DNA from: Streptomyces avermitilis MA-4680 = NBRC 14893
Lineage (GTDB): Bacteria > Actinomycetota > Actinomycetes > Streptomycetales > Streptomycetaceae
Length of the DNA: 64,000 nt
Direction of reading: 5' to 3'
Assembly: GCF_000009765.2 (NCBI RefSeq)
Contig: NC_003155.5
Coordinates: forward strand, 2,790,001 to 2,854,000
Part shown: one piece after another, positions 8,419 through 17,843 of the stretch
Numbering within the stretch: the first letter of the stretch is position 1
Layout: each line of letters opens with the position of its first letter
Translations under genes and position numbers: made by a program
The notes under the pieces: generated by a model
What the model was told of the DNA's origin: nothing
The model's input: the letters and a program-made list of their open reading frames with translations, nothing else
Databases searched by the model: none

Positions 8419-9828
8419 TCAACTCCTCTTCAGGGTAGGAATGTTCACCGGAACCGGCGCCCGGTCCACCGACGCTCCGGTGGTGCGCTCGCCCAGCGTG
8501 AGGACGGTGACGGCCAGTGCGGCCATCGCGGCGGCGATGACCGCGAACAGCGCGCCGGGCCCGTACGAGTCGAGGACGGGCAGCAGCACGAACGGCAGTG
8601 CGGCGGCACTGAGTTTGGACAGCGAGTAGGCCGCGCCGGACGCGGTGGCGCGGATCGCCGTCGGGTACTGCTCCGAGAGGTACACGTGCGACACGCTGGA
8701 GAAGACGTTGCTGCACAGCGTGTAGCCGAAGCCGAACGCGACGATGAGGGCGGGCGAGTCGGTGAAGGCGAAACCCATGCCGGCCGCGACCATCGCGGCG
8801 GCGGACGCCGCGACCAGCGTCTTGCGTTCGACGCGGTCGATGACGGGCAGCGACAGCGCCGAGCCGACGGGGTAGCCGAGGAAGCACAGGGCCGTGAAGC
8901 CCAGGCCGGCCACGATGTCGAACCCCTTGGCGGCGAGGATCTGCGGCGCCAGGGTGCCGAAGCCGTAGTAGCCGACCACGGAGAGCGCGCAGAAGATCCA
9001 CAGCATCACGGTGCGGCGCCGCAGCCCGGGCGCGAAGACGTCCCGCAGCCGGACCCGCGCGGCGCCGGGTGCCTCGTACGGGGCCGGGAGGTCCTCGGCC
9101 GTCCGGCCGGCCGGCGCCTGCGCCTCCATCCGGGACACCAGCCGGTCGGCCTCCGCGGTGCGGCCGGTCGCCGCCAGCCAGCGCGGGGACTCGATCAGCT
9201 GCCGGCGCAGCACCCACACGACGGCCGAGCCGAGGGCGCCGATGACGAACAGCCAGCGCCAGCCGTCCACGCCCAGCGGGGTCAGCGGAACCAGCCACAG
9301 GGCCGCGAAGCCGACCGCGGGCACCCCGCAGAAGGCGAGCGTGTAGGCCCAGGCGATGAACCGGCCCCGCTTGGCGGCGGGCAGGACGTCGGCCAGATAG
9401 CAGTCGGACAGGGCCTGTTCGGCGCCGATTCCGATGCCGGCCAGGAAGCGGGTCGCGATCAGCCAGCCGGCGTTGGGCGAGAAGGCGCCGAGCAGGGAGA
9501 AGCCCGAGTAGATCGCGAGGTTGATCAGGAAGGCCCGGCGCCGGCCGAATCGGTCGGCGACCCGGCCGAGCACCAGCGAGCCGATGAACTGGCCGACGAA
9601 CACGGAGGCCAGGACCAGTTTGAGCGAGGTGGCACCGAAGGCGAAGTCGCCCTGGAGCACCTTGGCGATGGTGCCCGACAGACTGTTCTCGAAGGTGTCG
9701 AAGAGCAGGCCTATGCCGATGACCGCGGTCAGTCTGCGGTGCATGGGCGTGATCGGCATGCGGTCCAGACGGACCCCGATCGAGACGGGAGCGGAGACTC
9801 CGCTCACCGCCGTGGTGGTCTGGGACAT
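8419..9828 (-). CDS. MFS transporter
   Basis: The 469-residue protein has 12 predicted membrane segments and MFS signatures: [13 protein letters not shown] after helix 2 and [11 protein letters not shown] in the central cytoplasmic loop, as in the sugar porter/aromatic acid symporter branch. AAGGAG lies 11 bp before the ATG, in front of [10 protein letters not shown]. It lies between the desaturase and ferredoxin genes in the leftward operon and is the likely exporter or self-resistance protein, in the position that VlmF takes in the valanimycin system. Uptake of a precursor is an alternative. Confidence 0.85.
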   Translation of the reverse strand: MSQTTTAVSGVSAPVSIGVRLDRMPITPMHRRLTAVIGIGLLFDTFENSLSGTIAKVLQGDFAFGATSLKLVLASVFVGQFIGSLVLGRVADRFGRRRAFLINLAIYSGFSLLGAFSPNAGWLIATRFLAGIGIGAEQALSDCYLADVLPAAKRGRFIAWAYTLAFCGVPAVGFAALWLVPLTPLGVDGWRWLFVIGALGSAVVWVLRRQLIESPRWLAATGRTAEADRLVSRMEAQAPAGRTAEDLPAPYEAPGAARVRLRDVFAPGLRRRTVMLWIFCALSVVGYYGFGTLAPQILAAKGFDIVAGLGFTALCFLGYPVGSALSLPVIDRVERKTLVAASAAAMVAAGMGFAFTDSPALIVAFGFGYTLCSNVFSSVSHVYLSEQYPTAIRATASGAAYSLSKLSAAALPFVLLPVLDSYGPGALFAVIAAAMAALAVTVLTLGERTTGASVDRAPVPVNIPTLKRS

Positions 9829-9919
9829 GGGCGTGGCTCCTTGGGGAGGGGACCGCCCGGGGCTCCGGCGGACCCGGACCCGGACGTGCGGCCCGGGGGC
9901 CGGGGCTGTGGTGACGGTG

Positions 9920-10040
9920 GTGCGGTGGTGCGGTGGTGCGGTGGTGCGGTAGTGCGGTGGCCGGGAAAAAGAGAAGGCCGAGAAAGCGGAGAAAGCAGAG
10001 AAAGCCGTGGCAGGCGAGGTAGCCGAGAAAGGCGGAGGAA
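9920..10040. repeat. Short tandem repeats between the desaturase and MFS genes
   Basis: Five 8-bp units of GTGCGGTG run head to tail over 9920-9959, one carrying a single change. They are followed by a purine-rich stretch with repeated GAGAAAGC-type words to about 10040. No reading frame or obvious regulatory site is seen here; the tract probably acts only as an operon spacer. Confidence 0.8.
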
Positions 10041-10060
10041 GGGGACGTGCCGGCCGCCGG

Positions 10061-11158
10061 TCAGGCGGCCTGGCCCGCCTGCCGCCGGATCTGCTCCTCG
10101 ACGTCGCCGCGCCGCACGGGCGCGCTGACCTCGTGCAGGAAGGAGGCGACCTCGCGGTACGAGGCCCAGAACCCGACCTCGTGATACGGCACACCGCGCT
10201 CGGCGCAGTAGGCGCGGGTGAGTTCACGGGCGCGCGCCAGGTTCTTCTGGGGCATGGCCGGGAACAGGTGGTGCTCGACCTGGTAGTTGAGGCCGCCGTA
10301 GAGGAAGTCGATGAACAGGGAGGGGCGGATGTTGCGGGAGGTGAGGACCTGGCGCTCCAGCCAGTCCAGGGTCTCCTCGTCGCCGTCGCGGACCTCCATG
10401 CCCTTGTGGTTCGGGGCGAAGATCATGCCGAAGTAGACGCCCAGGGCGGCCTGTTGGACCAGGACGAAGGCGACCGCGAGGACGGGCGAGAGGACGGTGA
10501 ACACGAGCGTCAGATAGACCGCCGCCCGCGCGAGGAGCAGGAACGACTCCAGGACGGGGCGCTTGGTCTTGCCCTGGGCGATGGACAGGACGGCCGTCTT
10601 CAGCATCTTGAAGGACTCCGTGACCAGCAGCGCGAAGAACAGCACGCTCTGGTAGCGCACGATGAACTTCTGTGTGCCGCGCCGGGTCGGGTACTGCTTG
10701 ATGTCGAAGATGGCGGTGCGCCGGCCGATGTCCGGGTCCATGTCCAGGTGGTTGGGGTTGCTGTGGTGCCGGTTGTGGTGGTTGACCCACCAGCCGAAGC
10801 TGACCCCGTTGACGAGGTTGGCGTGGAAGTATCCGACGGCGGAGGCGGCCTTCTTGCTGCGGAACATGGCCTTGTGGCCGGCGTCGTGCCACATGAAGGC
10901 GGACTGACCGCCGCACAGGCCCATCCACAGGGCCACCACGAGCTGCCACCACGAGTCGCCCAGCGCGAAGAACGCGGCGAACCCGACCAGCAGCAGCGTG
11001 GTGTTCAGCGCCAGCCGGCCTATGTAGTAGCGGGGATCGAGGTCGAGAAGGCCTTCCGCCTTGACCCGTTTGAGCAGTTCGGCGAACGTGGCCGAAGCGC
11101 CGGTGCGCTGCTGGGGAGCGGCGGTGGCCTCGGCTTCTTGGACGTGCGGACGCTGCAT
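10061..11158 (-). CDS. Membrane fatty acid desaturase-like metalloenzyme
   Basis: The 365-residue protein has the three histidine boxes of the membrane desaturase/hydroxylase superfamily: HDAGH near residue 93, HNRHH near 129, and QVEHH near 296, with four to six hydrophobic segments between them. AAGGAG precedes the ATG. A simple role is to place a double bond in the alkyl chain; several azoxy natural products contain an alkene. A second possibility is that it, or a related membrane metalloenzyme encoded outside the window, is the membrane-bound hydrazine synthase that published work pairs with VlmB. I cannot decide from sequence alone. Operon neighbours include a ferredoxin that could feed it electrons. 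Confidence 0.88.
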   Translation of the reverse strand: MQRPHVQEAEATAAPQQRTGASATFAELLKRVKAEGLLDLDPRYYIGRLALNTTLLLVGFAAFFALGDSWWQLVVALWMGLCGGQSAFMWHDAGHKAMFRSKKAASAVGYFHANLVNGVSFGWWVNHHNRHHSNPNHLDMDPDIGRRTAIFDIKQYPTRRGTQKFIVRYQSVLFFALLVTESFKMLKTAVLSIAQGKTKRPVLESFLLLARAAVYLTLVFTVLSPVLAVAFVLVQQAALGVYFGMIFAPNHKGMEVRDGDEETLDWLERQVLTSRNIRPSLFIDFLYGGLNYQVEHHLFPAMPQKNLARARELTRAYCAERGVPYHEVGFWASYREVASFLHEVSAPVRRGDVEEQIRRQAGQAA

Positions 11159-11296
11159 GCGTTGCTCTCCTTGGAGAAGTGCCCGAAGCGGGCGGCGGCG
11201 CCGCTGCCCCGCGGACCTGCGGGCGCCGCGAGTCGACAGTGCTTCCGCGGGCGGTGACGGAACGCGGGCGGCGCCCGCCCGGCGGGCCCGGGCCGC

Positions 11297-11318
11297 TGGA
11301 GCACAGCGCGGTGCTCCA
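11297..11318. other. Hairpin in the 285-bp gap between the 66-aa gene and the desaturase gene
   Basis: TGGAGCAC and GTGCTCCA form an 8-bp stem with a 6-nt loop. It could be an intra-operon terminator or processing site. The rest of the gap at 11159-11443 shows no coding sequence, and the desaturase ribosome binding site sits at its left end. Confidence 0.45.
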
Positions 11319-11443
11319 CCGAACCGGGCCACCGGGCGAACGTGTGTCCAGCGTTCCGTGCCGCGCTGATGTGGCACTGATACTGGGCTGATCGGCCCTG
11401 GCCGCGGGGGGCTTGCCGCCCTGAGGGCCGGGCCTGACGCCGC

Positions 11444-11644
11444 TCAGGCCGCGGCGGTCTGAGCCTCGCGCAGCCGGATGTCGAGCGCCTGGACGATGTC
11501 GTCCGCGGCACGGGCCACGTCCTCGTCGTCGGGGGCTCCGATGATGGCCATGAGCTGCCCGACCAGGGCGTGCTGGAGGGATTCGGTGGTCGTGGTCCCG
11601 TCGGTCGGGGTCCCGGTGGCCGGGGTCTCTTCGCTGTCACTCAC
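11444..11644 (-). CDS. Small acidic protein of unknown function (66 aa)
   Basis: The 66-residue protein has a Thr/Ser/Glu-rich, probably disordered first third (MSDSEETPATGTPTDG), then two amphipathic helices (QHALVGQLMAIIGAPDDEDVARAADDIVQALDIRLREAQ). There is no signal peptide, membrane segment or cysteine. It lies directly after the transferase gene on the same strand, so it is likely part of the pathway operon, perhaps as a small partner or stabiliser of the transferase. I do not recognise a family and assign no function. Third-position GC and the presence of a short SD-like GGAG support translation. Confidence 0.6.
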   Translation of the reverse strand: MSDSEETPATGTPTDGTTTTESLQHALVGQLMAIIGAPDDEDVARAADDIVQALDIRLREAQTAAA

Positions 11645-11659
11645 TGTTTCGACTCCTCG

Positions 11660-11730
11660 TCGTGATCGCTGTGGTGATCTCGGTGGTGGGATCGGTGGTG
11701 GTCGTGGTGGTGGGATCGGTGGTGATCTGC
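11660..11730. repeat. GTGGTG/GGATC simple repeat between transferase and 66-aa genes
   Basis: Degenerate units reading GGTGGTGGGATC or GGTGGTGATC recur five to six times. This is the second intergenic gap in the same operon that is filled with short tandem repeats. Confidence 0.65.
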
Positions 11731-11737
11731 CGGCAGG

Positions 11738-12733
11738 TCAGAAGGCCTTGCAGGCACGGAAGACGTGCGCGAAGCCGGCGAGCGAGGCGCTCGGTCCGTC
11801 GAAGGCGACGTACTCCGGGATGAGCGCGTCCGGGGCCCACTTCTGCTTGTACGAAAGCTGGGTCTGTGCCGGGTAGAGAGCGGCGCCCTCGGCCCACAGG
11901 GCGTGCATCAGCCACTGGAACGCCGGGCTGTGACCGTCGAGTTCATGGCTCGCGTCGAGGCCGGTGAAGGGCGTGAACCCGAAGTGCAGCCACTCGACGC
12001 CCTCGGCGCGGAACACCTCGATGGCGTGCGCGTTGATCGCCTCCATCAGGCCCGGGGAGCCCTCGGGTATGCGCCGGCTCAGGTCGTGCATCCAGCCGGC
12101 CCGCTCGCCGTAGACGGGCGAGTACGAGATGTACGCGACCGGGGCGCCCTCGATGGTCCCGGCGAACAGCCGTCGCTGCGCCTGCGGTTCGCCGCCGATC
12201 TGGCCCACCAGGAACTCCAGCTGCTGTGCGCCGCCCTTGGAGCCGAGCCAGGCCTCGTCGATCGTCGCTATCGCGTCCTGCCAGTCCTCGGCGGTGACCT
12301 CCTTGATCTGCAGGCCGTTGCGGTGTGCGCGGGAGATCTTGTTGCGCAGTTGCATGAAGCGGGTGCCGCGCAGCGAGAACTCGGGCAGTTGTACGGCCCA
12401 GGAGGCACCGACCTGGTTGACGGTGAAGCCGCGCCCGGCGTAGCGCTCGGCGTCGGGGCGCTGGAGCTGGACGGCGACGAGGTGCAGCCCTTCGTCCTTC
12501 ACGTACTGGCGGAAGGCGTCGAGGAGGGTGTCGTAGGCGTCGGGGGCGGCGAAGGGGCCGCCGAACTGGACCGCGTAGCGGCCGGTGCGGCGGTAGACGA
12601 CGACGCCGTCCGCGCCCGGGACGGTGAACGTGCTGTTGCCGCTGTTGAGCGCCAGGAATGAGCTGGGATTCTCGCTCTGGGTGTGTGTTCGGATCGCCCC
12701 GAGAATCGGGTTGTCCGTGGTGGTTGCGGGCAT
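11738..12733 (-). CDS. DUF2156 aminoacyl-tRNA-dependent transferase (VlmA-like seryl transferase)
   Basis: The 331-residue soluble protein matches the C-terminal catalytic domain of MprF/lysylphosphatidylglycerol synthases (DUF2156), a tandem GNAT fold. Visible family features are GRYAVQFGGPFA near residue 51, the GRGFTVNQVGASWAVQL stretch near 100, RNKISRAHRNGL near 129, and a C-terminal LSYKQKWAP segment. It lacks the flippase helices of MprF. VlmA of the valanimycin pathway has this architecture and moves serine from Ser-tRNA to isobutylhydroxylamine. The cluster-encoded SerRS supports serine as the amino acid here. It is divergently placed next to the tRNA-Ser-like array, 176 bp away. AAAGGGG serves as ribosome binding site. 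This is the first gene of the leftward operon. Confidence 0.85.
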   Translation of the reverse strand: MPATTTDNPILGAIRTHTQSENPSSFLALNSGNSTFTVPGADGVVVYRRTGRYAVQFGGPFAAPDAYDTLLDAFRQYVKDEGLHLVAVQLQRPDAERYAGRGFTVNQVGASWAVQLPEFSLRGTRFMQLRNKISRAHRNGLQIKEVTAEDWQDAIATIDEAWLGSKGGAQQLEFLVGQIGGEPQAQRRLFAGTIEGAPVAYISYSPVYGERAGWMHDLSRRIPEGSPGLMEAINAHAIEVFRAEGVEWLHFGFTPFTGLDASHELDGHSPAFQWLMHALWAEGAALYPAQTQLSYKQKWAPDALIPEYVAFDGPSASLAGFAHVFRACKAF

Positions 12734-12822
12734 GCCCGTACCCCTTTCGGAAGCTGTTTCTTTTGATGCGAGTAGAGCACCGACGCCGCACCGAGGGGAA
12801 GACCGGAAAGGAATTCAACGAC

Positions 12823-12837
12823 CACGTCAGAGACGTG
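12823..12837. promoter_or_regulatory. Palindrome CACGTC-AGA-GACGTG between transferase gene and tRNA-like array
   Basis: A perfect 6-bp inverted repeat with 3-bp spacer is centred in the 176-bp divergent region that must hold the promoters of the leftward operon and of the rightward tRNA-like genes. It is a candidate operator or a transcription-factor site. The surrounding 12840-12880 segment is AT-richer than its neighbourhood, as expected for a promoter, but I cannot place -10 and -35 boxes with confidence. Confidence 0.4.
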
Positions 12838-12909
12838 TCAGCGTTTTATCAGAACCCTCTGCCAATGTTGTTCTCGTGAACGGCACGGGAAACCGAAAGC
12901 CGGGAACAA

Positions 12910-13005
<96 letters not shown>

Positions 13006-13041
13006 GACCACGGCCAGCACCACCGGCCGCGATCACCACCA

Positions 13042-13137
<96 letters not shown>

Positions 13138-13173
13138 GACCACGGCCAGCACCACCGGCCGCGATCACCACCA

Positions 13174-13269
<96 letters not shown>

Positions 13270-13302
13270 TGAGACGGCCGTCAGTGCAAACCGTCGCCAT
13301 AT

Positions 13303-13963
<661 letters not shown>

Positions 13964-14761
13964 ATGCTGAGCTTCTCGATTCTCGGCGCACTCCAGATCC
14001 GTACCGCATTAGGACCCGCGGAGATCTCCGGCGATCTCCAGCGGACCCTGATCCAGACCCTTCTCGTGAACGAGGGCCAGTCCATCTCCGGCGAGAGCCT
14101 CGTCGAGGAGATGTGGGGCGAGGCCGTGCCGGACAACCAGGCCAACGCCCTACAGGCCCACATCAGCCGCCTGCGCCGCAAACTGAGGAGCCTGGAGCCC
14201 GACCGGACGACGTCCCGGGTGACCATCCACCCCTCCGGCTACCGGCTCACGATCAACGAAAGCGAGCTGGACGCGGCCGAGTTCACCAAGACCGTACGTC
14301 TGGCGGAGGTCGCCACGGCCGACGACCCGGCGGCGACCGCCCGGCTGCTCGGCGGCGCCCTCGCCATGTGGCGCGGCCCGGTCTTCGGCGACTTCCCCGG
14401 CGGCACCCTGTGCCAACTGGCCTGCGCCCGCTACGAGGAGTACCGCATGCGGGCCATGGAGCTCCGCTTCGACGCCGAGCTGCGCCTGGGCCACCACGCG
14501 GCCATGCTCGCCGAGCTCCACGACGCCCACACCAACCACCCACTGCGGGAACGCTTCTGCGAGCAGCTGATGATCGCCCTCTACCGCTCGGGCCGCCAGG
14601 CCGACGCGCTCAACGTCTACCGCCGGATGTGGCAGCACCTCTCGGACGAACTCGGCATCGAGCCCTCGCCCGCGCTGCGCCGGGTGGAGAACGCGATCCT
14701 CTCCCACGACCCGGCCCTCGCGGGCGACACCCCGGCACCGATCATCCTCCAGCCGGCCTGA
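13964..14761 (+). CDS. SARP-family transcriptional activator
   Basis: The 265-residue protein has an OmpR-like winged helix in residues 1-95 (ends ISRLRRKLRSLEP..HPSGYRL) and a bacterial transcriptional activator domain (BTAD) in residues 100-245 (VFGDFPGGTLCQLACARYEEYR; SGRQADALNVYRRM; ELGIEPSPALRRVENAIL). Small SARPs of this form activate antibiotic clusters by binding direct repeats near -35. The start is fixed by AGGGGGAAA 8 bp before the ATG. Its position between the tRNA-like genes and the carboxylase supports a role as cluster activator; valanimycin also uses SARPs. The palindrome upstream may place it under a diffusible signal. Confidence 0.93.
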   Translation: MLSFSILGALQIRTALGPAEISGDLQRTLIQTLLVNEGQSISGESLVEEMWGEAVPDNQANALQAHISRLRRKLRSLEPDRTTSRVTIHPSGYRLTINESELDAAEFTKTVRLAEVATADDPAATARLLGGALAMWRGPVFGDFPGGTLCQLACARYEEYRMRAMELRFDAELRLGHHAAMLAELHDAHTNHPLRERFCEQLMIALYRSGRQADALNVYRRMWQHLSDELGIEPSPALRRVENAILSHDPALAGDTPAPIILQPA

Positions 14762-15028
14762 GCCCGCCGCGCCCACCGGCGCCCGCCGCACCCGCCGCCC
14801 GTGCGGCCTGACCCCGCCCAGGCCGCACGGACCGACGCCGGCCCGCCCCGGTCGCACAGGCCTACGCCAGCCCCGGCCCGGTCCGGCCCGGCCGGTATCG
14901 CGCGCCCGGGTCGGGGCGGCCCGTCCCGCCCGTGTAAGCCCGCCGTCAGCGCCCGGTCAGTCCCGCTTGCGACGATCCCCACGGAAGACGAACCGCACAG
15001 AAGCAGCCCCCTACACTCGGAGACCCCC

Positions 15029-15460
15029 ATGACCACGAGTCAGACCTCGGCCCGGCCCGCGACGACGGCCGGACGTGCGGCGGCGGCCCGCCCCCTGCGC
15101 ACGTTCCTCGCGCTCGACGCCGCCGTGACCGCGGTGAACGGCCTGATCTATCTGCTCGCCGCCGGTCCCGTCGGAGACCTGCTCGACCTCGACACCGGTC
15201 TGCTGCGCGGCATCGGCGCCTTCCTCACCGTATACGGCGTCCTCGTGGCCGTCCTGGCGTCCCGCCAGGTGCCGTCGGCGGTCGCCACCAAGGCAGTGAT
15301 CGAGGCCAACCTGCTGTGGGCGGTCGCGAGCGTCGCCACCGCCGTCTTCGGCTGGTTCGACCCGAACACCGTCGGCACGGTGTGGATCCCGCTCCAGGCC
15401 GCTGTCGTCGCGGGCTTCGCCGTCCTCCAGATCAACGGCCTGCGCCGGCTCGCCGGCTGA
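15029..15460 (+). CDS. Small four-helix membrane protein, unknown function
   Basis: The 143-residue protein starts MTTSQTSARPATTAG and has four hydrophobic segments, near residues 27-48, 57-75, 85-107 and 115-135. No catalytic motif or signal peptide is seen. Similar small integral membrane proteins occur widely in Streptomyces without known role. It follows the SARP gene by 267 bp; that gap is very GC-rich with CCGGCCCGG-type words and no gene. It could be the first gene of an operon with the acyl-CoA carboxylase subunits 76 bp downstream. Confidence 0.7.
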   Translation: MTTSQTSARPATTAGRAAAARPLRTFLALDAAVTAVNGLIYLLAAGPVGDLLDLDTGLLRGIGAFLTVYGVLVAVLASRQVPSAVATKAVIEANLLWAVASVATAVFGWFDPNTVGTVWIPLQAAVVAGFAVLQINGLRRLAG

Positions 15461-15536
15461 CACCCCATCACAACGGCCGGACCGCCCCGCCGTCGGGCGA
15501 GCAGGCGATCGGGGCCGCCAACCGGTAAGGGGAGAC

Positions 15537-17081
15537 ATGAGGTTCCAAGTCGCGGAGCTGGCCGAGATACGGGAGCAGGTGCACGCAGGCCCCGGCGAGA
15601 AGGCCACCGCCGCACAGCACGCCAAGGGCAAGCTCACCGCCCGCGAACGGATCGGCCTGCTCCTCGACGAGGGCTCGTTCCACGAGGTGGAACCCCTGCG
15701 CCGGCACCGGGCGACCGGCTTCGGCCTGGAGGCCAAGCGGCCGTACACCGACGGAGTCGTCACAGGGTGGGGCACCGTCCAGGGCCGTACCGTCTTCGTC
15801 TACGCGCACGACTTCCGCATCTTCGGCGGCGCTCTCGGCGAGGCCCACGCCGCCAAGATCCACAAGATCATGGACATGGCCATCTCGGCGGGCGCCCCGC
15901 TCGTGTCGCTCAACGACGGCGCGGGCGCCCGCATCCAGGAGGGTGTCAGCGCTCTCGCGGGCTATGGCGGCATCTTCCAGCGCAACACCAAGGCGTCGGG
16001 CGTCATCCCGCAGATCAGCGTGATGCTGGGCCCGTGCGCGGGCGGCGCGGCGTACTCGCCCGCCCTGACGGACTTCGTGTTCATGGTCCGCGAGACCTCG
16101 CAGATGTTCATCACCGGACCGGACGTGGTCAAGGCGGTGACGGGCGAGGAGATCACCCAGAACGGCCTCGGCGGCGCCGATGTGCACGCCGAGACGAGCG
16201 GCGTCTGCCACTTCGCCTACGACGACGAGGAGACCTGCCTCGACGAGGTGCGCTACCTGCTCTCCCTGCTGCCGGGCAACAACCGCGAGACCCCGCCGTC
16301 GGTGCCGAGCGAGGACCCGCCCGACCGCCGCTGCGAGGCGCTCGTCGACCTGGTCCCGGTGGACGGCAACCGCCCGTACGACATGCGGCAGGTGATCGAG
16401 GAGATCGTCGACGACGGCGAGTTCCTGGAGGTCCACGAACGCTGGGCCACCAACATCATCTGCGCGCTGACCCGGCTCGGCGGCCAGGTCGTCGGCATCG
16501 TCGCCAACCAGCCCCGGTCCCTCGCCGGCGTCCTGGACATCGAGGCGAGCGAAAAGGCCGCGCGCTTCGTGCAGTTGTGCGACGCGTTCAGCATCCCGCT
16601 CGTCACCCTGCTCGATGTGCCCGGCTTCCTGCCGGGCGTCGGCCAGGAGCACGGCGGCATCATCCGGCACGGCGCCAAGCTGCTGTACGCGTACTGCGAC
16701 GCGACCGTGCCGCGGATCTCGCTGATCCTGCGCAAGGCGTACGGGGGCGCCTACATCGTCATGGACAGCCAGTCCATCGGCGCCGATCTCACCTACGCGT
16801 GGCCGACGAACGAGATCGCCGTGATGGGCGCGGAGGGCGCGGCCAACGTGATCTTCCGCCGCCAGATCGCCGAGGCCGACGATCCCGAGGCCAAGCGTGC
16901 CGAGCTGGTCAAGGCGTACAAGGCGGAGCTGATGCATCCGTACTACGCGGCCGAGCGCGGCCTGGTCGACGACGTCATCGACCCGGCGGAGACCCGCGAG
17001 GTGCTGATCAGCTCTCTGACGATGCTGCGCACCAAGCACGCCGACCGGCCGGCCCGCAAACACGGCAATCCCCCTCAGTGA
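15537..17081 (+). CDS. Acyl-CoA carboxylase carboxyltransferase (beta) subunit
   Basis: The 514-residue protein is a typical biotin-dependent carboxyltransferase of the PccB/AccB group: KLTARERIGLLLDEGSF near residue 30, the acyl-CoA oxyanion hole GPCAGGAAYSPALTDF near 168, and the carboxybiotin site RKAYGGAYIVMDS near 402. It forms a complex with a biotinylated alpha subunit encoded elsewhere and with the epsilon subunit encoded just downstream, making malonyl-CoA or methylmalonyl-CoA. Next to a biosynthetic cluster, it probably raises extender unit supply, but it could be a primary metabolic copy. Confidence 0.95.
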   Translation: MRFQVAELAEIREQVHAGPGEKATAAQHAKGKLTARERIGLLLDEGSFHEVEPLRRHRATGFGLEAKRPYTDGVVTGWGTVQGRTVFVYAHDFRIFGGALGEAHAAKIHKIMDMAISAGAPLVSLNDGAGARIQEGVSALAGYGGIFQRNTKASGVIPQISVMLGPCAGGAAYSPALTDFVFMVRETSQMFITGPDVVKAVTGEEITQNGLGGADVHAETSGVCHFAYDDEETCLDEVRYLLSLLPGNNRETPPSVPSEDPPDRRCEALVDLVPVDGNRPYDMRQVIEEIVDDGEFLEVHERWATNIICALTRLGGQVVGIVANQPRSLAGVLDIEASEKAARFVQLCDAFSIPLVTLLDVPGFLPGVGQEHGGIIRHGAKLLYAYCDATVPRISLILRKAYGGAYIVMDSQSIGADLTYAWPTNEIAVMGAEGAANVIFRRQIAEADDPEAKRAELVKAYKAELMHPYYAAERGLVDDVIDPAETREVLISSLTMLRTKHADRPARKHGNPPQ

Positions 17082-17096
17082 CGGAGGTCCCGCCCC

Positions 17097-17282
17097 ATGA
17101 CCACCCCCTGCATACGCATCGAGAAGGGTGCGGCGACGGACGAGGAACTCGCCGCCCTCACCGTCCTGTTCCTCACCCGGGCCCCCCGGCCCGAGCCCGA
17201 CACCGCACCCCCCTCCCCCGGCTCCACCACCGCCTGGCGCCCCGATCCCTTCCACGCCCCGCACAGCTGGCAGGCACCGTGA
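17097..17282 (+). CDS. Acyl-CoA carboxylase epsilon subunit
   Basis: The 61-residue protein begins with IRIEKGAATDEELAALTVLF, the conserved helix of actinobacterial AccE/PccE subunits, followed by a Pro-rich linker and the terminal WRPDPFHAPHSWQAP. Epsilon subunits bind and stimulate the beta subunit hexamer. It starts 15 bp after the beta subunit stop with a GGAGG ribosome binding site, and the two are co-expressed. Confidence 0.92.
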   Translation: MTTPCIRIEKGAATDEELAALTVLFLTRAPRPEPDTAPPSPGSTTAWRPDPFHAPHSWQAP

Positions 17283-17300
17283 GCGACCACGCCGACCGGT

Positions 17301-17337
17301 CCGGCTGCCCCCGGCTCCACGCGCCGGGGGCAGCCGG
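17301..17337 (+). terminator. Hairpin terminator after the epsilon subunit gene
   Basis: A perfect 15-bp stem (CCGGCTGCCCCCGGC and its complement) with a 7-nt loop starts 19 bp after the stop codon. It is likely the right end of the biosynthetic cluster transcript. Confidence 0.75.
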
Positions 17338-17391
17338 CTGACTCGGCCGACTTCCTGCGTGTCCTGTCCGTGGGACGCCGTCGGTGCGGGT

Positions 17392-17799
17392 GTGCGGCCG
17401 GTCCACGGATGTCCCACCGGGTTCGCCGAAGGGGACACGGGCGGTTCGTCGACGAATGGGGACGATCCGTCGGCGCACTTCCCCGTCCGGCTGAGGGCCT
17501 TGGGCCGGCCGCCGGAGACGGTGGGGCCGTTCCTCGACGCGGTGGGCGACAGCCCGGCCACGGTGCGGTGGGACTTCATGGGCTGGCCCGAGGCCCCCGA
17601 AGTGGGCTTGGGCGTCGGGGGAGCCAGAGGCGCGTTCGTGACGCTGGCCGTGCGTGCTCGCGACCTCGACCTGGCGGAACCCGCGTCCGATCACACGGTC
17701 TTCGTCCATGTCAAGCAGGTCGAAGCCGAGCGCGCACCATGGCTCGCCGCGCAGGTCGGGTTGCGGGTGATCGGCGAGCTGGTGGAGGCACCGTACTGA
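17392..17799 (+). CDS. Hypothetical protein (about 135 aa)
   Basis: The frame has strong third-position GC bias and a protein-like composition, with a two-segment alpha/beta pattern (RLRALGRPPETVGPFLDAVGD; GAFVTLAVRARDLDLAEPASDHTVFVHVKQVEAERAPWLAAQVGLRVIGELVEAPY). The GTG start is a guess, and the protein could begin further in, for example near the conserved-looking RLRALG. I recognise no family. It is convergent with the RidA gene 44 bp away and may be unrelated to either neighbouring cluster. Confidence 0.5.
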   Translation: MRPVHGCPTGFAEGDTGGSSTNGDDPSAHFPVRLRALGRPPETVGPFLDAVGDSPATVRWDFMGWPEAPEVGLGVGGARGAFVTLAVRARDLDLAEPASDHTVFVHVKQVEAERAPWLAAQVGLRVIGELVEAPY

Positions 17800-17843
17800 T
17801 CGGACCGGGAACCAAGCACCCCTCCCGACCCGTCGGACACGGC

